Part shown: positions 48,721-61,430 of the stretch, piece by piece
How the letters are laid out: each line of letters opens with the position of its first letter
Numbering within the stretch: the first letter of the stretch is position 1
Source of the DNA: Trichopria drosophilae
Taxonomy: Eukaryota > Arthropoda > Insecta > Hymenoptera > Diapriidae
Direction of reading: 5' to 3'
Assembly (NCBI GenBank): GCA_030407085.1
Contig: CM059586.1
Location: 15,952,001-16,016,000, forward strand
DNA: 64,000 nt
The notes under the pieces: model-generated
Seen by the model: the letters and a program-made list of their open reading frames with translations, nothing else
Told to the model about the DNA's origin: nothing
The model's database searches: none
Program-made: the position numbers and the translations under genes

Positions 48721-51700
48721 CACATCCTCTTTCGTCTCAGTCATCGGTGAATTAATAATCGAAATAAATGAACTCAATGGGCACGGTAAAGAACATCCAG
48801 GAATCTTAACGATCTCAAATTTAGACGGTATTCCCAAATAGTGAAGGATCTGTGACAATATGTTTTTCATACTTATTTCTAAACTATGCACAATCAGTTT
48901 AATAGTTATTAAATAATGATTTTTCGTACAGAACTTAACATTGTAGATCAGTCTAGGTGTTCATAATCACAATTTTTACCCTTTCAAACTCTACATTTAA
49001 ATCGAACGTAGAAAAATGAACGTAAACATATATTTCTTTAATGCAAAGTGTCTAAAAGTTTGAGGCATCATTGGCTTTGTGTCATAAATAAGATATTTTG
49101 TGTCTTACATAACCTGAGACACGTAATGCAGGCGGTAACCGTGTCTGCATTTAGGATATTTTAGCTAATTTGAGACGTTTAAATGTTTATAAACTTCAAA
49201 CGGCACATTGTCAATTCGAGCATCTTCAGAAATATTTGGAAACTCTAATTGCGAAGCTGACATAACCTATTTTATCCATGGTTTCAAAAGCTTGAACAGT
49301 TTAACACCATGTTTATTGTTAGTTGCCCCGTAATTACTTTGGAATTATAATGTGTTAAAAAAATAGTTTACTGATGTATAAATAAAAAGAGTAAAAAATT
49401 GTAATTACAAAATTAGACACAATGTCTAACATAAATTATTTAATAAACAAACTGACCAATGTCATTGAAAAATACCAGTTGTTGGAAAGTTTACTTAATA
49501 TCGGAAAGCAATTTGCACGAAAATTACAAACCAAACAAGAATATTCGTCTATACGAAAATAGATTATCGAACTTACTTTTACAAAATATTGTTGTCCAGT
49601 TTGAATAAGTTCGATAACCACAGCGCTGGAGTATGCAGGGACGTGTGGTTTATAAACTCCCAAAGCTTGCAACACAGCAGCGACATTTGTTTCGTGACCT
49701 CCAAAAAGATTTATTTTTCGTGTTGAATTGCCTGATTGTACAGACAGCATGTCATCTATTATCCTCTTCAATAAAACGCCTGCAAAAGTAAATCAATATT
49801 CCTCAGTCTATAAAACATCGTTGGCTGTTGTTCACCCTTTGTAACATTTTTTCTTTATCGATAATGTCGAATTATTATTTTTATTATATGTAAAAACAAT
49901 ATTTTCTATTGAGTATACAGATCAGCTATGAGAATACTCTGAGGATCTCCGAATGCGCGCTTTCATTTTCTTAATACTATCCTCGAGACATCCTCACAAC
50001 ATAAGACACGTTGAGGACGATAATAGCGAACTTTTGGTCCTCATGAGGATTTCCTGAAGACATTATTAGGAGGATGTACTTATGGAAAATGGTAAAAAAT
50101 TATGGTTAAAGTAAATTTATATTTTATATAGTGCAAATACTATATAAATAAAATATCAAGTTTTAATATTATTTAAACATTGATTTAAATGTTAGTTTAA
50201 TATATATGGACAAACTCCAAGAATATCAGGCAGGTTAACTCCAATGGTCTCTTTTTATGTACTACAGTATCAATATTACCTATTTTTATCCCAATATTTG
50301 CATCATTTAATAAACTTCCAGTTCGACAAATTTTTATATCATATAAACCAGGTATAATGTATTTGAAAATCAATTAAACATATACCAACATCATTAAAAA
50401 ATAGGTAATATTTTCTTAACGTTAATAATTCTGGTCAATTTTTTGTAGCTTTCAGACGTGGTCTATCAACTTGAAATGTAAATCAAATTAAAAAATTGAT
50501 AAGTGTAACAATAAGTTCAAATAAATATATTTTTATGCTGGTAATTATTAATCTGTAACTATGTTATGGGCGTCTTTGACGAGAAAATCACCATGTTTTT
50601 GTAATGCATACTCTAATTTTTTCTGATGACAGAAACTCGTCTGCTGAATCAAAAATAATGCAAATTTTACTAAATCAATTTTTGTATGACGGTTTCGAAA
50701 AAATCAGGACCTAATATGCTATCTTTCTGTACCATCGTACAAAAATTGTGAATTTTTCTATTTAAATTTGCATTATTTTTATCAGAGCAGACGAGTTTCT
50801 ATCATCAGAAAAATTTAGCTAGAAAAATTGAACGTATGTATCACAAAAACATCGAAATTGGCTCATCAAACGCGTCCATCGCAAAAGTTCTTATATACTA
50901 AACTATGTTTTTTTCTCATAGAACCGATTTGTTGTCATGATTATTGCTTTACGTAATTTACACGTTCTATTCTTTTCAAGAAATGTAAAATTAGTCAAAT
51001 TAATTTTTGTGCGCATGAATAGTAGAATATTGGAAGTAATATACCCATACACAGTAAGAGAAATTTTTCATATTGATGTGGCAATTTTGCACGAACCTGA
51101 AATTAAGTTTGTAATAACGGAAGAAAAATTGATAAGTTGTTTATATTCGTATTGACATTCTTATATAGTGTCATAAAATTAAAGTCGATATTTAAATTAC
51201 TTCTTCGAGCATACTCAGGTTAGAAACTAATATATATAGTTTTGTTAAAAAAATGCGCGCTTTTAATTTAAGAATGTTATCATTCATCAAAAATGTTACC
51301 CAACACCACTCATGCTTATGACATAGTGGGATTTTAATATACTTCATTATTTACAGTAAAGATTTTTATTTTTAGTACCAGTATTTTACAAATTCCATAT
51401 TATATTTGTCCTACAATTTACAAAAGTTCGAGTAACTTTTGCCAAATTAACGGCAATTTGAGGTGGTAAAATAGTCAAGGTGAATCTTTCTACTTGCTAT
51501 ATTTTTCTTTTTTATTCTCAAACGTGTAATACTAATTTTATAAGAAACCATGATTACTAATAAAATTACAATGAATAACGTCGTTATATTCAAATTCGGC
51601 TTTTTTAGTTTGAGTTTCCTCAATACTCTCAAAACCTATTTTAGGGAAGACGAATCTAACATAAAGGTCCTGATAATGATATAAAAACAATAAATGCCCT

Positions 51701-54700
51701 CCACTCAAATTTCCTGATTTTTCAATTGGAATAAATGTTAAAAGAAAACTAAATTTATGATTATTTCTAACTGTTTATGCACGATTACAGAATTCTCTTA
51801 CCTCCATTCGATTTTCTCATCCGATCATTGTAACTGAATATCTCGTACTCGAGGTTAATTCCATCAAGCAACCTTCCATCAGGAAAAATACCTTTTGCCC
51901 ATTTTGGAAGCTTCAAATTCATACTGTACACAGCCATTAACGCATGGTACAAATCGTACATATCTGTAGTACTGTGAATATTCTTCCCAGTCCAGATAGT
52001 CAAGTTCTTCATAAAACTTTCAAAACTTTTCAATTTTTCTACCACTTCCGGTTCGCGTTCTACTTCATTCCGTTCGTCCAAATATCTAGGATTAAAATAA
52101 TCCTTAAAAATCAACTATAAAACTCTTAATATAAGGACAGAAGTGGGCTGAACGTTAAACACAGACAAATTATATGTAAATTTAATGCAATGGAGGATAG
52201 CAAATGCTTAGCAGATCATTTTGTTGTGTGTGAAACCCAGCCAACTATAATAATTTATTAAAAATACCTTTCACCCTTCTCAGGAATCATTAGTTTGTCA
52301 TTATGAATGGAAAAATAAGTAGTTGGAATCGGTTGCCAATCCAAAAAATCGTTCCATCTTTGACGTCGTTTAGGAGCGAAAAGATGAGCAAGGACGAGTT
52401 GAAGGCTCATTTTGGTTCGATCATAATCGGTGCTTTGGGCATAAACATTATTCGAAACATAGTAATCACCTAGAAAATGTCCATACCTGCCCCGCAGTAA
52501 ACCACCCAGTTGGTACAACCTAGATTTTCCAGCCTAGAAAATTTCAAAATTTCTGGATCAATATAACACAAACAATTCGTTATACGTTTTTCGGGCCCAC
52601 ATGTGTCTCAAATGAAAATGAAATTTCCTTGACATGACTGTTGATAAGTGTACGGAACGTGATTCGTGGACGTTTTATTTTGTATTTTGTTTAGAGACTC
52701 TTGTTCACAAAAAGATTACACATCGAACACAACTCATTAGCAGTGAATGAGACGACGTGATTACGCGTAATCTATCTAGTGGAATTTGATAAAAATGCGA
52801 TAACAATAAACAAATGGATTTTTGCGAGGTTCGTGAGATTTAAGATTAACGAATAAAATGTAAATGACTAAGATATAGTTAGATTTTCGAATATTAAAAT
52901 TCATGTCCAGTTACAGATGTTTTTTAATTGGAATGTGTAGTCGGTTTTGGCGTCGTTTTTTTAAAATATATTTAGCAATTTTTAGTAGTTAAGTATTTTT
53001 GAAAACATTCAAGAGTTTATGAAAAAAAATCCAAAATATTATCGAGGAGAAACAAATGTTGTTCCGATTCAAATTAAAATTAATTAAAAATCAAATTATT
53101 ACATTTTGATATTATGAATAATCACAAAGAACTACTGAAATGTTCCTGAAAATATTTTTTTGAGATTTTGATCTAGGAAATAATCATAAATTGAAAAAAT
53201 TATCTTTCCTATTAACCTTCGATTAAAATGATCTCAAATTAGAAGATGTCCTGTCGAATTTGATAAAAGTAATTTTCGGATTATTCAATAACACCATCGA
53301 ATATATTCGTTGATAACCCAAGAATCTCACTAATAAGAATTTTCGTCATATTATATTAATCAAATGAACGATCTTAAACTATGTTGATGTTAACTGTTAT
53401 AATGATTTAAAATCTGAAGTTAATATATTATAAAATCTATTTCCTGGAATAATTTTAGGAACTAACGAACTTCCAGTACTTTTGCGTTGTTTATATTGGT
53501 TAAAAATTAAACTATAATGGTAGTAACTGAAAAAATCACTGACGCATAGAACATTTCATACTGAACAATCCCAACATACGAAAAAAAATAAGATCGAATT
53601 CATAACGTTTCCAATCCGGTTTCTTGACATTTCGAAGTTCATCGATTCAAAAATTTGACGTGGATTTCCGAATATTTGAATTCGGGAAAATTCGTTTTAA
53701 TGCGTCGGCTTTATTATTATTTATTACAAAAAAAAAAAGAAAAACACATGTTACGTTCATGACAGGCATTGTTTACCTTCACATATTATTACTTATTTCT
53801 ATGGTAAAATTGATTACATTTTAGTTCGTGTTTTCATGTAAAAAATCGCTAGGCAATGTTTTTTAGGTTATGTTTACCTTATAGTCACGTATTATATCGG
53901 ATTAGAACGAAAGAATTTTAATGAAAATGGTCAAGAAACCGAAATAAAACGTATTTAATTCGTTTGTTTACATTTAACATTTTTTTAATCAACCAACAAG
54001 TATAAGAAAAAAATATAAACTGTAAAGTATTGCCCTTCGAAATTAATGTTTTTTAAAAGACAAAACCGTATTTTTAGTTTTTCAAATACGAAAAATTTAC
54101 TCGATAAATAAAATGTTCATTTTATCGACAATAACTTTTATCCTAAATAACCTCTGTGAATTGCAAATCAATTCGCTGGTGCATATCCTTTTGCGAAATA
54201 CAGTCTTTATTTTTTTTTTCTTCGAATCTTTATGTCGACTAAATAATTAAGAAATACTAAATATAAACATTGCGCTGCATAATCTCTATATGTCGATATT
54301 TTTCTTCATTTATTTTTCAATTTTGTTGTCTTTTATCGACTACTCAATTTCAAATATTACTACAAGTAAATACATTGTTAAAACCAACCTCAAAGTCCGT
54401 GAATTCACTTCAGTGGGTTCTAAAGTGCTCGACCGATAACCTAGGAAACTTTCAACAAAACCATAAATAAAAAATTGCTAAATCGATTTTTCAAAATTCG
54501 GGCTCTGTAAAGGCAATTTTAATTATTATAGACAGTATCCTAGAAAATTCCAAGGAATTTAATTGAGAACTGACGGAAAATTTTCGGAAATAAATGATTT
54601 TTATTTATTCTCGGTCATTTCTCAATTAATATCTTTGATATTTTCTAAGAAATCGTATGAGTAATTCCCTCCTCTTTATTCGATAAAGAGTACACAAGGC

Positions 54701-56507
54701 GAAGATGAAGGAGACTTTATAAACAAACAATCTTTGTAAGTCACATTTCGCACTTGAAAAGGGCTTCAAGTGAGCCGAAACGTCTGTTGTGCTAAGCATT
54801 TTTATATTTTTAATTACCAATGTTATCTTATTTCGTAAATATAAAAATAAATCTTGATAAATAATAAGTAGGGTTCCTCATACTTTACAAGTAATATTAA
54901 TGAATATAAATCACTGAATTGAAATGGAAATGCAATCGAATCGTTCAATCCTGGAAGGTTCGACAGGTAATCAAAAGGTCCCGTGTTCGAGTCCCGGCGG
55001 GGGCATTGAATTTTTCGATCTCATTTTTTATTTAATCGAAAAATGTATAAAAAATCATAGAAAATTTGCAAATAACTCTGAATCATACTCACGAGTTTCT
55101 CACTTCAGAGGTAAAACTTAGTAACCATTAAAATATTAAATTACATTTTCGCATCTTAGTTCAGCGTTATGAAATTTATATTTCTTCATATTACAACAAA
55201 ATTTGTAATTTTAACACTATTTTATAGTTAAATTGATATTATAATTGTAGCTGCACTGTTTTTAATTTTTTAAATCCATCTGCAGTTTGCGAAGTAAAAT
55301 AATATAACGTAATGAGTATATACTTAAGTAAACCTTAGTATTTTAAGTTACTCGCGATATCCAATATTCTTTCATCTTTAAAATTAAAATCTTTCATTTA
55401 CAGTTTTTATTACTACCATTACTAACTAACAAAGAAATGACATTAAAATACGATCTATAATAACTTATGTTAAATATTTTTAATAATATAAAAAAAGTTA
55501 AAAATTCTGACAAACATTATTATATTGTGTAATCAATTTTATTGCATATTTAAATTGTTCATTTATGTAAAATGATGTTATGTACAAAAAATATCTATTT
55601 TAAAGAATTTCGATTTCATTCGATGTAAATTTACTTTCTTATAAATAAATTTGTATGAAAATTAAATAAAATGCAAATTTTTTGGATATTTTAATTCCTC
55701 CATTTCGAATTTCGGAAATTTTCTTTTGGTTCTTTGTGGTTTTCAAAGATAATGATTTTATAGTAAAGTAATCTCGTTAACAGTTTCTTTTACTAAAAAG
55801 AATTATTAAAACTAATTTTTTATTGATAAAAATCCCAATTCTGCGTACAAAACCTAGAAATTTTGTTGAACGGGCTTAGCTTTTTTTTATTTCTGAAATA
55901 TTTATCAATTTTACATGAGATATGGTTTGTCTAAAACTTCAACATGTTCAGGATTTGAGTTAAAAGACGAGTTGGAAATCAAAATGGAACTTAAGAAACC
56001 AGGATCAAAATCTTAAATACTATACTAATATTAGAAAAATTTGGTATTGACGATTTATTAAAAATTTTTTGTGTTTCGTATTAAAATAAAAACGTTCCAA
56101 ACATTTTTTGTATTTGTTGATTTTGCGGTCTGCGTTCAGTAAAATCTGTTAACCACACGTGTTCTTAATCTAATACTCACGTTCGTTAATCCGCCTCTGC
56201 CAATAGGAAAGAACGTTTCGTTAGCATAAGGATCGTTAGGATATTCTTCACCACCGACGTCAGGAGTCCGGTCGCCATGTCTGAAGACCTCGAGACAATA
56301 GAAAGATATTTAAAAACTAATCGTAAAAGCGCCAATAAAACATATGCCAAAACATGGAATTACTATTGTTGACGTTACGTTTTAGTCACTTACTACACTG
56401 ACGAACTTCGTACTTGACGGCCTTAACGAGTCGAAATTTAACAAAACTTTGCCGCTTGATATCGAAACGAACATCGTCACGCACACCAAAACGTTCATCC
56501 TCGTCAT
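48721..56507 (-). CDS. Histidine acid phosphatase D (venom/testicular acid phosphatase-like)
   Basis: Exons in transcript order on the minus strand: 56394-56507, 56181-56288, 52268-52533, 51802-52085, 49577-49779, 48721-48849, with GT-AG junctions and agreeing phases (368 codons so far). Signal peptide MTRMNVLVCVTMFVSISSG; KFVSV runs into VFRHGDRTP, the phosphohistidine site. The substrate-binding Arg lies in STDYDRTKMSLQLVLAHLF, and the C-terminal acid motif is LFGGHETNVAAVLQALG, so it should be an active secreted or lysosomal acid phosphatase. NLT and NST are possible glycosylation sites. Exon 6 (ILHYLGIPSKFEIVKIPGC...) corresponds to the last exon of A. After GTG at 48721 comes a good donor (GTAAGC). 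Either a short final exon further down was missed, or translation runs on for 14 codons to the stop at 48673-48675, with AATAAA close behind. Intron 2 is about 3.6 kb. It is the intact sister of pseudogene C. Confidence 0.9.
50615..50815. repeat. Foldback element between exons 4 and 5 of gene D
   Basis: Left arm TTTTTTCTGATGACAGAAACTC... with GTCTGCTGAATCAAAAATAATG, right arm its near-complement ending CATCAGAAAAATT. Arms are about 80-90 nt and include a copy of AAAAATTG and CGTACAAAAATTG-like words. Confidence 0.75.
54751..54790 (+). other. Hairpin with hammerhead/Penelope-like core words
   Basis: CACTTGAAAAGGGCTTCAAG followed by TGAGCCGAAACGTC. The motif TTGAAAA-GGGCT...AGCC-GAAAC resembles the CTGATGA-stem II-GAAAC core of hammerhead motifs carried by Penelope-like elements, but the first core box is altered. 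A competing perfect hairpin (CACTTGAA/TTCAAGTG) explains part of the sequence. Confidence 0.25.
54940..55006 (+). other. tRNA-like fragment (B-box)
   Basis: CCCGTGTTCGAGTCCCGGC, followed by GGGGGCA, looks like the T-arm and 3' acceptor strand of a tRNA. The matching 5' acceptor strand, D-arm and a seven-base anticodon loop are not found upstream, so this is a tRNA-derived relic or SINE piece, not a working tRNA gene. Confidence 0.35.
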
Positions 56508-57657
56508 ATTTCCAAATCTGCGGACGGAAAACAAATTTTAAAATTTGAGGTTACATTTGGTAAAAACTAATATCAAAAAATACAACACGTGTGCACACTT
56601 AATTAAGTTATATAAAATTTTAGCAACGGAGATCTGACGTCGCTTGAACTGCAAGCTTTAGGAGTTATTGCAAGTCTGTCACTAGATAATTTTTTTCGAA
56701 ACGTTTGAAGTGCATCTCCCGAGCATTACGGAAATGTCAGGGTGCTCGAAATAACTTTGATTTTTAATATGTTTCCCGACAGCCCCTATCACTGGAGAGT
56801 ACTTGAAATTATCTTATCACTTTTCAATGTGGAGAATAATACAATCGAATACGTGTCATTGCCATTTTATTGGCGCATTTATGTGTTTAGAGAACGACTT
56901 TATGCTAAATAAAATATAAATGTTTAATCGAAAGGGAGTGCGCGTCATAAAACCGAATTTAGCTTTAAAAGATTTGTATTTCTGTTCTCAATAATCATTA
57001 TAGCGATTCAAGAGCAATATCTCACAATCATGTTGTGACGTCAATGTTATTTTATCACTTGTTATTACTTAACATTCGTTTATTTCATTTCCGTCAACGT
57101 TGTATTTATATTCGGCTAGCGCCATGTATGTGCTACGTTATCTAGAGAAAAACGAAATAATTAATTTAACATTTTTAAAGACAAATATTAAATAAATCAC
57201 AAGAGAGTCAAACCTAATGCCAGTATACAATTCTGGTTGATTACAAGCGAATAAAATCTGACCTTTGTGGCCGGAATATGAGTCAAAATAACTCAATGTT
57301 TATTGTGGGTATACATCTAGATGAATAATCTCTATACATTTACAATAATTTTATAACATTTTATTATAATTCAGAGTGATTTTTACTGATAAACCTATCC
57401 GACATTAATACTGGAATGTCTTAAAACCACCTAAAATTTTGATGTAACTCTAGAGCCATACATGATTAAATCTGATCCAGACCTATCCGACAGGTCAAAT
57501 GAAACACCATCATAAGTTCTCTCAAAGTTCTAATCTATTCTAATCAGAAGTTGGCAATTGATCTCCGGATGCAGTTGAATTAACTACAATTTACTTGATA
57601 GAGTGGCGAGAATGTGCCCAAAATTATCCTAGATTTTTATGATCGGACTAAAACAAA

Positions 57658-57853
57658 GGGCTGGGGAACAAAGTTCCGAAAATCAACACACCAAAAGGCC
57701 AAAATTTCGATATAGCATGGCTCCAGCGTGATTTTCTTCACTTTGTCTTTGAAAATTTGGCGAAAAGAAAGCCAATTAAAATATCTTGGACTCGCGCAAT
57801 ATCGAAATTTTACCCTTTCGGGGTCTTGATTGACGGAACTTTATTCCCGGCCG
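57658..57853. repeat. Foldback element
   Basis: GGCTGGGGAACAAAGTTCCG...AATCAA at the left is complementary to TTGATTGACGGAACTTTATT plus CCCGGCC at the right; inner GGCCAAAATTTCGATAT also pairs. About 195 bp. Confidence 0.75.
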
Positions 57854-57859
57854 AAGATA

Positions 57860-58065
57860 GTTGCAAAATATGGGTAGAAATCCTACTAACAATGACATGA
57901 ATTTTGGTTCAAACCTACCGAGCGACGAGATATTAAAACATCTAATATACCATTTAATATGAGTTGCAAAATATGGGTAGAAATCCTACTAACAATGACA
58001 TGAATTTTGGTTCAAACCTACCGAGCGACGAGATCTTAAAACATCTAATATACCATTTAATATGA
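57860..58065. repeat. Tandem duplication, 103-bp unit, two copies
   Basis: The units 57860-57962 and 57963-58065 differ at apparently one position (ATATT versus ATCTT). They directly follow the foldback element at 57658-57853. Confidence 0.9.
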
Positions 58066-58264
58066 GTGCAATCCCAGTAAGCCAAAATTCGGATGACAAT
58101 CCTAATTCAGAATTGTAACCACGAATTCGTTTCAATGCATGTCATTGTCACGGAATTAAATTGAATTCTTATGTATGACTCCAAATTCGGATTCTTGACG
58201 TCTGAATTCATTTTTATATATACTGGTTTAGACACCGTGCCACGCCATAGTAAAAAAATGACCG

Positions 58265-58842
58265 TTGTGACGTACATTATGACGTGAAACGTTACGTCGA
58301 ATGTTACATCAAATGGTACGTCACTTTGAACGTCATGAAAGACGTCTCAAATTGGAGTAACATTCTTCATATCATTATATGCACCACTATGCGGAGATCG
58401 TTTGAAACGTCTATTGGGAACATGTAAGAATACCCGAGCAGAAACAAAAAACGCATGGTTCGAATGAACTCCGCATGGTGGTGCATCGAGTAATACATTT
58501 GAAGAATATATCTCATTCATTAATATGTAAAAATTTCCGCTAGTGCTGAAGACCCGAGGAGTACCTACATAAGAACTGCGCTCTGCGTTGGTGTTTACTC
58601 AGTTTAGTTGTACATAATTACCAATGTTTAAATGTCTGCGTATGCTTCAAATGTATCCATAAAGTATAATTTTTGTACATAAATAAATTGATTTAGACGA
58701 AGAGTCAATGTTATGTCCAATGTTACGCCCCAAGTGACGTCTAATGATATTAAGAATGTTACTCCAATTTGAGACCCCTTTCATGACATCCAATGTGACG
58801 TACCATTTGACGTAACACTCGACGTTTCATTTCACGTCACAA
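58265..58842. repeat. Large foldback element rich in ACGTC/ACGTNA words
   Basis: Arms of about 110-130 nt begin TTGTGACGT and include AAATGGTACGTCAC and CTCAAATTGGAGTAACATTC in both. The left arm runs 58265-58385, the right about 58735-58842. The intervening 350 bp is unpaired. TGACGT/ACGTCA half-sites occur repeatedly along both arms. Confidence 0.82.
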
Positions 58843-61096
58843 ATTTTATTGAAACTAAAGGCAATGAATCCTTTTGAAAATTGATTTGTAAGAATCCAAA
58901 ACACGGACTGCGTTGCGGTTGCACCCAATCTACGCACCTAATTAACCTGCAGAATGTGTTTTAATTAATCCGAATGAATTCCAATAGGCAGACATTTTCT
59001 TTTGTCGTTCATAGATAGAAACTACCAATGAATTACGTATCATCAAAATACACGACAAGATACCAGAAATATTTTAACAAAACGCAAATAACAAAAAAAA
59101 AGCCGTATCAATTGAGACATTTTGAGGACGCCATTTTGTAATTTAAATCGTAATATTGACCAGCTTTTAGTAAAACTCATTATGCCACAGGATTCTGAAA
59201 CCTGATACGATCCCGGAACTCCTTCGCAATAAAAATTGCATTTTACTGAAAAAGTGTTTGCTTTTTTTTGTGTAAGTAGCCATATTTAAATAATAGAAAG
59301 TGATATCGAAAATTGTACTACATATTGGAAAAGAGCATAACGAAAAATTATAGAAAACCTACATTTCATAAAATTATCTCAAACATTTCTATAAACTTAC
59401 AGAGGATGAAAATCAAGGACAAATTGTCTCTTTTGGGATGAAACGGGTTAAACATCAAAAATATTTATTTTGAACGACTGCTTTTTAATTTTTAAATTTA
59501 ATAACTAAATACTTTTCTTGGCAGTCTTACTTAGATAGTATATCTTCACTTTTCAAACTTTTTACAAGGCATTCAAAATAGTTTGTTGTTACTTAAAGTT
59601 AAAAGCATTTTTCTCATTTAATGTCGGAGATGTTATTAATTGAGTTTTTTTTTAATATATTGTCATGTAAATTGATGTATATATTTTTAAAAAGTGTATA
59701 AATGATATAAAGAGTTCATTATATACTTTCGTAAGATTATAGGTAATAGATGTAAATCGCCTGATGATAAACAAAGACATAAATGCAATCTAATATTTTT
59801 TACTTTTACTTTTGAGGTGAGAATCTCGTCTATCACTGAGAGAAATGTTTGTTTACAATTAATGTAATAGCTTCATAGGAAGCTAACAGAATTTAAACTC
59901 TGATCTTAAGGTATGGTACTTTATCCTGAAGTTACCGTAATCTGAGGTTCGGTTAAATTTTTTATGTTAATAGTTAATATAAGAATTTTAAATATTAATG
60001 TTGAGACCATTACGTGACATTAACACGCTTACAGTTTCACCGAAACAGAAATAAACATACACACGCGCCGTTCTTCGATTTTCGGCGAATTTTTCGACGC
60101 ATTGTTGACATGCTTAGTTCAAACGACAAGACTTAATCTAAGATTTATTAACAGTTAACGAACGCTCATTGAACGTTGAAATATATGAGTTAATATACAA
60201 CATGATTGCTGACATGCTGACAAGTGCTGGTGTTATTATCTCAAAGTTACCTGTCGCTTTTGACTTTACAGTTGCCGTTATAACTTTACAGTTATTGTAA
60301 GAGCCTTGAAATTAGCTTACATTAACTATTAGTAAATAATTTCTCTCAGTGTAAAAAATTAAAAAATTTGAAAATTACTTTTAAGTGTACTATGTAAATA
60401 AAATGGTACCAAAAAAACATGATTTTTACGAGAAACTAATATTCTAAATGCTTACGGAATTAAATGGTTTTAACATTAATTTTCAGAATAAAATATTTTA
60501 CTTCGTTAAGAATTTAAGAATCAACTCAGGTGTACAGATTTTATAGATAATAATATGTCAATTAAATATTGAAAACAACTACCACGTCTGAGTATTCATC
60601 TGGATTTTCTTTGTAATCCTGCAAATAATTTACAAATCTTCACGTAAATTAATGAATCCGATAATAATGGAAATTTATATAATAATTAAATGAATATATA
60701 TCAATTAAATAATAATCATAGTAAACCAAGTTGAAGGAAATTTTATAAATTTAAGTTACAAAAGTTACATAAATCATACTGTGATATAAATCAAATATAC
60801 ATTATTGTGGACTTAAAATGGACATATTACACTCTAAAATTGTTGATGTGAAATTTACTTCATTGACATAAAATATAAATAATAATAGATATAATTTCAC
60901 ATTTATAAAATGTTTACTCTTTGGAATAAACTGCACTCCAACAATAGTAAAGAATTTATAACGAGTAAAATTTAATCAAGTGAAAAATAATTGAGCATAA
61001 TTTAGGGACACCCAAAGTTCCTTATTGTTAGATTTATTTTTGTTTCGAATAATTTTATAAATTCCGTGACACACTACAAGTGTTTCGTGTTTACCA

Positions 61097-61430
61097 ATTC
61101 GCCATGTTAAGTTCTGCTGTGTGCGACCCCACCGGCGACAAAATTAACTACTGAGATGGGGGTATGTGACACTAACCATAAGGGAAAACGGGCTTATTTT
61201 GAGAATAGCTTTACAAACAGACATTTTTCGTTTGATATTACTGTTTCATCGTACGGCATTTCAAAGACTAGAAGTAATTTGGAAATATCAGTTTGCTGAA
61301 AAATGACATTTGGAAAAGCTATTCGCGAAATAAGCCCGTTTCCCCATATAAATAGTGTCACATACCCCCATCTCAGTAGTTAATTTTGTCGCCGGTGGGG
61401 TCGCACACAGCAGAACTTAACATATCGAAT
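61097..61430. repeat. Near-perfect foldback element
   Basis: It starts ATTCGCCATGTTAAGTTCTG and ends with the complement of ATTCGATATGTTAAGTTCTG. The arms are about 130 nt, including GTGTGCGACCCCACCGGCGA and GAGATGGGGGTATGTGACAC. The GC content of the arms is higher than the surroundings. Confidence 0.85.

Larger units (their letters stand above)
52534..56180 (-). other. Intron 2 of gene D
   Basis: About 3.6 kb. It contains the hairpin/hammerhead-like motif at 54751-54790 and the tRNA-like patch at 54940-55006, and otherwise unremarkable AT-rich DNA. No exon of another gene was recognised. Confidence 0.6.

Noticed and set aside
54940..55006. Functional tRNA gene
   Set aside because: Only a T-arm and 3' acceptor-like strand are present; no D-arm, anticodon arm or matching 5' strand.
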